Under the pieces are notes generated by a model, which did no database searches, had not been told where the DNA came from, and was given only the letters and a program-made list of their open reading frames with translations. A program made the translations under genes and the position numbers. A stretch of 64,000 nt of DNA from Clostridia bacterium (GTDB lineage Bacteria; Bacillota; Clostridia; Oscillospirales; CAG-272): the NCBI GenBank assembly GCA_017456905.1, contig JAFTIL010000017.1, forward strand, positions 1 to 64,000, given 5' to 3'. Below are positions 59,163 to 64,000 of this stretch, piece by piece (the stretch's first letter is position 1; each line of letters begins with the position of its first letter).

Positions 59163-61183
59163 GTACAATGAAACGGTTGACCGTGTTGACCCCCAAGGTG
59201 GATGCGGATGCCCTCATTCGTCGCCTCATGAAGCTGAAATGCGTAGAGATCAGTACCTCTTCATTAGACGAGGGCGGCGATCTTTACCGCAACGATTGCG
59301 ACACCGCCCGAGTCGAGGCGGAGAAGCGGGTGGCGAATATTGCCGAGGCAATTCCCATTTTGGATAAATACACGGTTGGAAAATCCCCCTGGAGGGACAA
59401 GCCCATCAATACCAGCACGGGGCTGTTCCGTAAAACGGGAAGCTACCACGCCGCCTGGGCGGTGGTAGACGAAGTGCTGGAGATCCGTGATACTATGACG
59501 GAATGTTATCACGAGGACAACCGTATGGCGGCGCGCATCGCCATGCTGTGTCCCTGGCTTGAATACGATCTGCCCCTGGAGATCAATGCAACGGATGCCG
59601 CATATCTGTGGCTGGGAACCTTCCCGTCTGCCGTCCGCATTGAATCTGTGCAGGCAGCGCTTTCGGATCTGAATGCGGGGATAGAAGAGGTTTACCGAGA
59701 TAAGGCAGGCCTTTATGCTTCTGTTGCTCTTCATCAGGGAGACGAGGAGGCCGTGAACCGTGTTTTAGCGGGCATGGGCTTTGTGAAAGCCAATTTCAAG
59801 GACCTCACGGGTACGGCCAAGCAGGTTGCCCGCGCGGCTGAGCGTCGAATGGATGCCATTGATAACGAGCTGCAGGCTTGTATCGACCGCCTTTGCGAGC
59901 TATCGCCGCTTCTCGAGGATCTTCAGGTTCTTTACGACGTGGAAATGACCACTCTTACGGCCATCAAGCAGAAACAAAAGCTGGCCGCTACAGAGTCCTG
60001 TGTGCTTCTCACGGGCTGGATTCCCGTTGAGAAAAGCGAGAAGGTCAAGCATGCTCTGCATCATTTGAATTGCGCATATGATCTGACTGATCCCGCTGAG
60101 GATGAGGAGCCGCCCATTCTGCTCAAGAACAACGGCTATGCCTCCAACTTCGAGTGGGTGGTGGGTATGTATTCCTATCCCAAGTACGGCACGTACGACC
60201 CCACCTTTATCATGAGTATCTATTACTTCGTGATCTTCGGCCTAATGTTTGCCGACGTAGGCTACGGCTTGCTTCTGATCCTGGGTGCCTTCCTCGGTGT
60301 CAAGTTCATGAAGCTTTCCCCCGGCATGAAGCGGATGTTTACCATGTTTGGCTATTGCGGTATCGCCTGTGTGATCTTGGGCGCCGTGTTCGGCGGCTGG
60401 TTTGGCGATCTGCCCTATGCCATCATGACCACCTATATGGGCTACGAAAGCGCTGAGGCCGCTAAAGCCGCCGCTCCCATCTTCAACGGTGTGACCTTGA
60501 CCTTGAACGGCGAGCCCCTGTCCCTTAATCCTCTGGAAAATCCCATTCCCTTCCTGATCATTTCCCTTGCTATGGGTCTCATCCACATCCTGGGCGGTAT
60601 GGCGGTCAAGTTTTATCTGCTGTGCAGAGAAGGGAAGATCTTCTCGGCCATCTTTGATATTGGTTCTTATTGGATCCTTTTCGGCGGTATCGGATTGATC
60701 TTCGTGGATTCCACCGTGGGCCTGGCGGTGACTGTCATGGGTGTGCTCATGATCGTGCTCACCCAGGGACGGGAAAAGAAGAATATCTTCGCCAAGCTTG
60801 TCTTTGGTCTCAAGGGCCTTTACGATCTGATCAGCTACGCCTCCGATCTTCTCTCCTACAGCCGTATTCTGGCGCTGGGTCTGGCGGCGGGCGTTATGGC
60901 TCAGGTGTTCAACCTCTTGGGTACCTTGGGCGGCCCTACCATCCCCGGCTTCATCCTGTTGATCCTGGTTATGCTGATAGGACACGGTCTGAACATGGCT
61001 ATCAATATCCTCGGTGCCTTCGTTCATACCTGCCGTTTGCAATATCTTGAATTTTTCAGCCGATTTTACGAGGACGGCGGTACGCCCTTTGATCCCGCCC
61101 TCCCCAGCGAAAAATATTCCACCGCAGAGTCGGAAAAAACAAAAAATAAAACAAATTCTTATCATAAAGGAGTCATCTCATGA
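59153..61183 (+). CDS. ntpI: V-type ATPase subunit I
   Basis: 676 aa. The first 340 residues form the cytosolic arm with long coiled coils (VKHALHHLNCAYDL near its end). The membrane half has about seven helices, including YYFVIFGLMFADVGYGLLLI, then LLSYSRILALGLAAGVMAQV and HGLNMAINILGAFVHTCRLQ, all conserved in subunit a/I. The essential Arg lies in SYSRILALG. It forms the ion half-channels against the K ring. It overlaps ntpK by 4 bases (ATGA). Confidence 0.96.
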   Translation: MSISTMKRLTVLTPKVDADALIRRLMKLKCVEISTSSLDEGGDLYRNDCDTARVEAEKRVANIAEAIPILDKYTVGKSPWRDKPINTSTGLFRKTGSYHAAWAVVDEVLEIRDTMTECYHEDNRMAARIAMLCPWLEYDLPLEINATDAAYLWLGTFPSAVRIESVQAALSDLNAGIEEVYRDKAGLYASVALHQGDEEAVNRVLAGMGFVKANFKDLTGTAKQVARAAERRMDAIDNELQACIDRLCELSPLLEDLQVLYDVEMTTLTAIKQKQKLAATESCVLLTGWIPVEKSEKVKHALHHLNCAYDLTDPAEDEEPPILLKNNGYASNFEWVVGMYSYPKYGTYDPTFIMSIYYFVIFGLMFADVGYGLLLILGAFLGVKFMKLSPGMKRMFTMFGYCGIACVILGAVFGGWFGDLPYAIMTTYMGYESAEAAKAAAPIFNGVTLTLNGEPLSLNPLENPIPFLIISLAMGLIHILGGMAVKFYLLCREGKIFSAIFDIGSYWILFGGIGLIFVDSTVGLAVTVMGVLMIVLTQGREKKNIFAKLVFGLKGLYDLISYASDLLSYSRILALGLAAGVMAQVFNLLGTLGGPTIPGFILLILVMLIGHGLNMAINILGAFVHTCRLQYLEFFSRFYEDGGTPFDPALPSEKYSTAESEKTKNKTNSYHKGVIS

Positions 61184-61809
61184 AAATCGCATCTGTAAAG
61201 AAATTTTTGGCCGTTATTCTGTCCGTGTTCGCTATCCTGACCCTGACCGTTGTTGTAGCTTCCGCTACCGACGGCGCTGAAACGCCCGCCAAAAATCCCA
61301 TCGCTGATATGTTTTTGGGTCTGTTCTCCGGCACGAACCTTGCCCTTTTGGGTGTGGCGCTGGCTGTTACTCTCCCTTGTATCGGTTCCGCCAAGGCTGT
61401 TGGTATCGTTGGTGAAGCTGCTGACGGTCTGCTCTCCGAGCAGCCCGGTATGTTCGGTAAGGCATTCCCCATGATGGCTCTGCCTATGACCCAGGGTGTA
61501 TACGGCCTGGTTGCGTCCTTCCTGATGCTCATGGCCCTCGGCCTTTTCGGTAATCCCGACAACCTCATGAACCTGACCTTTGCACAGGGCGGTTACTTCG
61601 TCATGGCTGCTCTTCCCATCGCCATCGCAGGTTATCTGTCTGCCATCCGTCAGGGCCGCGTAGCTGCCGCAGGTATCAACCTCATCGGCAAGCGCCCCGG
61701 TTCTCTGGGTCAGGCTATCACCACCGCCGCACTGGTGGAGACTTATGCGATCTTCTCCCTGCTCATCACCATCATGCTGGTCTTCCTCTGCCCCTTCTCC
61801 GTACTCTGA
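61180..61809 (+). CDS. ntpK: V-type ATPase subunit K (proteolipid), Na+-type ligands
   Basis: 209 aa, longer than NtpK of Enterococcus (about 156). Residues 1-30 look like an N-terminal signal or extra helix, with a VVVASAT end; a four-helix double hairpin follows. Compared with E. hirae NtpK, the Na+ site is intact: L101, T104 and Q105 (ALPMTQGVYG), Q158 (IRQGRVAAAG) and E187 (ALVETYAIFS). The ring should therefore move Na+. Only one carboxylate per double hairpin is present, as in V-type rings. The start overlaps ntpI (ATGA). Confidence 0.95.
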   Translation: MKIASVKKFLAVILSVFAILTLTVVVASATDGAETPAKNPIADMFLGLFSGTNLALLGVALAVTLPCIGSAKAVGIVGEAADGLLSEQPGMFGKAFPMMALPMTQGVYGLVASFLMLMALGLFGNPDNLMNLTFAQGGYFVMAALPIAIAGYLSAIRQGRVAAAGINLIGKRPGSLGQAITTAALVETYAIFSLLITIMLVFLCPFSVL

Positions 61810-61845
61810 TACAAAGGAATTCCAAGGAAGGAAACTTAAAAAGCT

Positions 61846-62514
61846 ATGACCGGAATTGAAAAAGTCACGGGCAAGATCATTGCCGATGCGCGTGAAGAGG
61901 CCGACGCCATCCTTCAAAGGGCTGACGAGACCTGTGCCGCTGTTCGAGCAGAATATTCAGCCCGTATCCAGGCCGAGCGGGACAAGCTGGAGGAGCAGGC
62001 CAACCGGGAGTGTGAGTCTATCATCACCCGTGCCAAATCCTCGGCGGCTATGGCCAAACGCAACGTAGTGCTTGAAAGCCGCGCTGCCCTCATCAGCGAG
62101 GCCTACGCTACTGCCGAAAAGGAGCTTCGCGAGCTCCCTGTGGACGAGTATCTGGATCTACTCGTCAAGATGCTGAGAGGCGCCCTCCTGCGTCAGCTTG
62201 AGAGTGAGCGGGAGAGCTTGGCGCTTTACGGCGAGAATATTACTCCCGATAAATACGAGGTGCTCCTCAACCGCAATGACCGCGATATGTTCGGCACCCG
62301 TCTCATGGAGACGATCAAGCGCACTCAAGTGGGTAAGATCAGCATGAGCGTGCTGGACCGCGTGGTGTTGTCCAACCAGATCGCTAAGATCGATGGCGGT
62401 CTCGTCCTCCGATGCGGGGACGTGGAGGCGAATTGCGCGCTCGGTATGATGATGGCGCAGGTGCGCCGCGCTACAGAGGTCAAGGTGAACCAAACGCTGT
62501 TCGGCAATACTTGA
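61846..62514 (+). CDS. ntpE: V-type ATPase subunit E
   Basis: 222 aa. The N-terminal half is a coiled coil (KIIADAREEADAILQRADET), and the C-terminal domain has ISMSVLDRVVLSNQIAKIDG and a final VEANCALGMMMAQVRR. It forms the peripheral stalk with the G/H subunit. The ATG follows AAGGAAGGAAACTTAAAAAGCT, a ribosome binding site that is further away than usual. Confidence 0.9.
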   Translation: MTGIEKVTGKIIADAREEADAILQRADETCAAVRAEYSARIQAERDKLEEQANRECESIITRAKSSAAMAKRNVVLESRAALISEAYATAEKELRELPVDEYLDLLVKMLRGALLRQLESERESLALYGENITPDKYEVLLNRNDRDMFGTRLMETIKRTQVGKISMSVLDRVVLSNQIAKIDGGLVLRCGDVEANCALGMMMAQVRRATEVKVNQTLFGNT

Positions 62515-62560
62515 TCCTCGACCTAATCCGTCCCCTGCGAGGGGACACACGGAGGCATGA

Positions 62561-63604
62561 ATGAAAAAATTACAAGCCACAGAATATACCTATGCCTCTG
62601 CCCGTATCCGCGCCATGGAAAACAGACTGGTGGGCAGAGAGCGTGTGGACGTGCTGGTTGATCTGAAGTCAAGCGAGGACGTGATGGTAAAGCTTTCGGA
62701 GTATGGCGTTCTGTCCGCCGCTGAGGGGGAGGGAAGTGCTCCTGCCTCAGGGGAGACCTTAGGCTATAAGCGAGAGGAGATGCTCACATCTCTCCTTTGT
62801 GCCGCCTGCAATGAAGTCTACGAGGCTGTGCCCGAGCCCGAATTTTTTGCTTGGTTCCGCTATCCCTACGATTGTAACAATATCAAGACCGTGATCAAAT
62901 GCCATATCAGAGGTATCGACCCTATGGATATGCTCTTTGATTTTGGTACGGTATCGGCAGAGGAAACGGTGCGGCTTCTGACAGAAGGAAAGTGCGATGC
63001 ATTCCCCACGGCTATGGCCGCAGCCATTGGCGAGGCCAAGGAAGCCTACGCCAAAACCAATGATCCCCAGCAGATCGATGCTATTTTAGATAAGGCCTGT
63101 TACGCGGATATGCTGACCTCGGCCAAAGCATCGGGGAACGAGACCATCCTGGGCTGGATCACCACCAAGATAGATCTCGTCAATATCATGATGTGTTTGC
63201 GCATTCTCCGCATGAAACGCGGAGAGACGGGCAAGATCTTTATGGATACCTGCCTTCTGGAAGGCGGAGACCTGCCCCTTGCTTTTTTTGACGCGGCCTA
63301 CGAGGGCGGCGAAGAAATGCTTTGGAGTGGTCTTTCTTCGAGCCAATACAGCAAGTACAACCGCTTCGTCAGTGCTGTGGAAAGAACGGATAAGTCTCTT
63401 TCTGCCATAGAGCGCTGTGCCGACAACCACTGGATGTTGATCGTCCGTGAGGGTGCCCGTGTGCCCTTTGGCGCAGAGGTGGCAGGCGGTTACCTCGTTG
63501 CCTGCGAAGTGGCGGTGAAGAATATCCGCATCATACTGGCCGCCAAGGACGCAAAGCTGTCCTCCGACGTGCTGAGGGAAAGAATCAGGGATAGCTATGT
63601 ATAA
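62561..63604 (+). CDS. ntpC: V-type ATPase subunit C (d-like)
   Basis: 347 aa, all-helical three-bundle protein. It opens KKLQATEYTYASARIRAMEN and has FAWFRYPYDCNNIKTVIKCH, typical of subunit C/d. It links the central stalk to the K ring. The ATG follows GGAGGCATGA. It overlaps the next gene by 8 bases. Confidence 0.92.
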   Translation: MKKLQATEYTYASARIRAMENRLVGRERVDVLVDLKSSEDVMVKLSEYGVLSAAEGEGSAPASGETLGYKREEMLTSLLCAACNEVYEAVPEPEFFAWFRYPYDCNNIKTVIKCHIRGIDPMDMLFDFGTVSAEETVRLLTEGKCDAFPTAMAAAIGEAKEAYAKTNDPQQIDAILDKACYADMLTSAKASGNETILGWITTKIDLVNIMMCLRILRMKRGETGKIFMDTCLLEGGDLPLAFFDAAYEGGEEMLWSGLSSSQYSKYNRFVSAVERTDKSLSAIERCADNHWMLIVREGARVPFGAEVAGGYLVACEVAVKNIRIILAAKDAKLSSDVLRERIRDSYV

Positions 63605-63917
63605 GATTGGTATCATTGGCGAGCGCGATAGCGTGCTCGGATTTATGGCCATCGGCTTTTCCGTCCACGAGGCTCCTAATGCCGAAAGCGCCAGAGATAT
63701 TTTGCATACACTTGCAAAAGATGACAGCTACGCCATCATCTTTATCGTGGAAAATTATGCGGAGGCGATTGCCGAAGATATTGCCCGTTATAATGACGTT
63801 CCCATCCCTGCGGTGATCACCATCCCGGGACGCGGAGGCTCAACGGGATACGGTATGGCCGCCATCAAGAGTGCCGTGGAACGAGCCGTCGGCGCAGATA
63901 TTATTTTCAAGGAGTGA
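63597..63917 (+). CDS. ntpG: V-type ATPase subunit F (NtpG-like)
   Basis: 106 aa, exact length. Rossmann-like: MYKIGIIGERDSVLGFMAIG, then FIVENYAEAIAEDIARYN and PAVITIPGRGGSTGYGM. It binds the central stalk with subunit D and helps hold ATP hydrolysis in step. It overlaps ntpC by 8 bases. Confidence 0.94.
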   Translation: MYKIGIIGERDSVLGFMAIGFSVHEAPNAESARDILHTLAKDDSYAIIFIVENYAEAIAEDIARYNDVPIPAVITIPGRGGSTGYGMAAIKSAVERAVGADIIFKE

Positions 63918-63929
63918 GGAGCAACTACA

Positions 63930-64000
63930 ATGGTAGAAGGAAAGATTTTAAAGGTATCCGGCCCTCTGGTCATTGCCGAGGGTATGAGAAATGCCAATAT
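63930..64000 (+). CDS. ntpA: V-type ATPase catalytic subunit A (partial)
   Basis: The window ends 71 bases into the gene. The start MVEGKILKVSGPLVIAEGMR is the normal N-terminal beta-barrel of subunit A. ATG 63930 follows GGAGTGAGGAGCAACTACA. Gene order F-I-K-E-C-G-A matches the E. hirae ntp operon, so B and D should follow. Confidence 0.93.
   Translation, partial: MVEGKILKVSGPLVIAEGMRNAN

Overview
The window looks like the chromosome of a spore-forming Clostridia species (Bacillota), probably an uncultured gut-type lineage. The basis is a SpoVT homologue, Gram-positive lipoproteins with lipoboxes, BspA-like leucine-rich repeat proteins, glycoside hydrolases, strong AAGGAGG ribosome binding sites, sigma-A promoters with 17-bp spacing, a complete S10-spc-alpha ribosomal cluster and a V-type (NtpFIKECGA order) ATPase. 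The species cannot be named from sequence alone.

Layout. 1-1.6 kb is AT-rich, with the tail of one gene and one unknown gene (555-1232) lying between inverted copies of a palindromic repeat. 1.6-5.7 kb: a YczE-like membrane protein, a lipoprotein, and a two-gene sugar-related unit (unknown 396-aa protein plus Gfo/Idh/MocA oxidoreductase). 5.8-10.9 kb, all on the minus strand: SdpI/SdpR-like pair with a candidate operator, spoVT with a hairpin over its ribosome binding site, a cation diffusion facilitator, and YifB. 11-22.2 kb: two small lipoproteins (LRR and SH3), an ArsB/NhaD-type permease, a CvpA-like membrane protein, a GH36 alpha-galactosidase, a YwaF-like membrane protein, an iron-dependent alcohol dehydrogenase and a WCX-type regulator translationally coupled to a membrane protein.

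22.4-39.1 kb is one 31-gene cluster, rpsJ to rplQ, with secY, adk, map, infA and rpoA inside. It probably starts at a promoter at 22397 and ends at a terminator at 39088. It makes the ribosomal core, the Sec channel, the first translation factor and the RNA polymerase alpha subunit together. Oddities: infA seems to start at CTG, L6 carries an in-frame insertion of about 27 residues, S3 has a tandem-repeat arginine-rich tail, and several junctions hold long hairpin-rich spacers that may be autoregulatory leaders. Zinc-binding forms of S14, S4, L24, L36 and adenylate kinase are present.

39.2-58.6 kb is accessory: a tandem GNAT, an SDR reductase, two tandem paralogous lipoproteins, an 829-aa BspA-like lipoprotein, a minus-strand operon (PHP phosphatase, MutS-like ATPase, Lrp regulator, aminotransferase), a GH2 glycosidase, two paralogous secreted proteins sharing a Gly-Cys/transmembrane/KKRD C-terminus, a PlsC acyltransferase and an unknown protein. 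From 58.6 kb to the window edge lies the V-ATPase operon, whose proteolipid keeps the Na+-ligand pattern of Enterococcus hirae NtpK. No tRNA, rRNA, CRISPR array, transposase or prophage was recognised.
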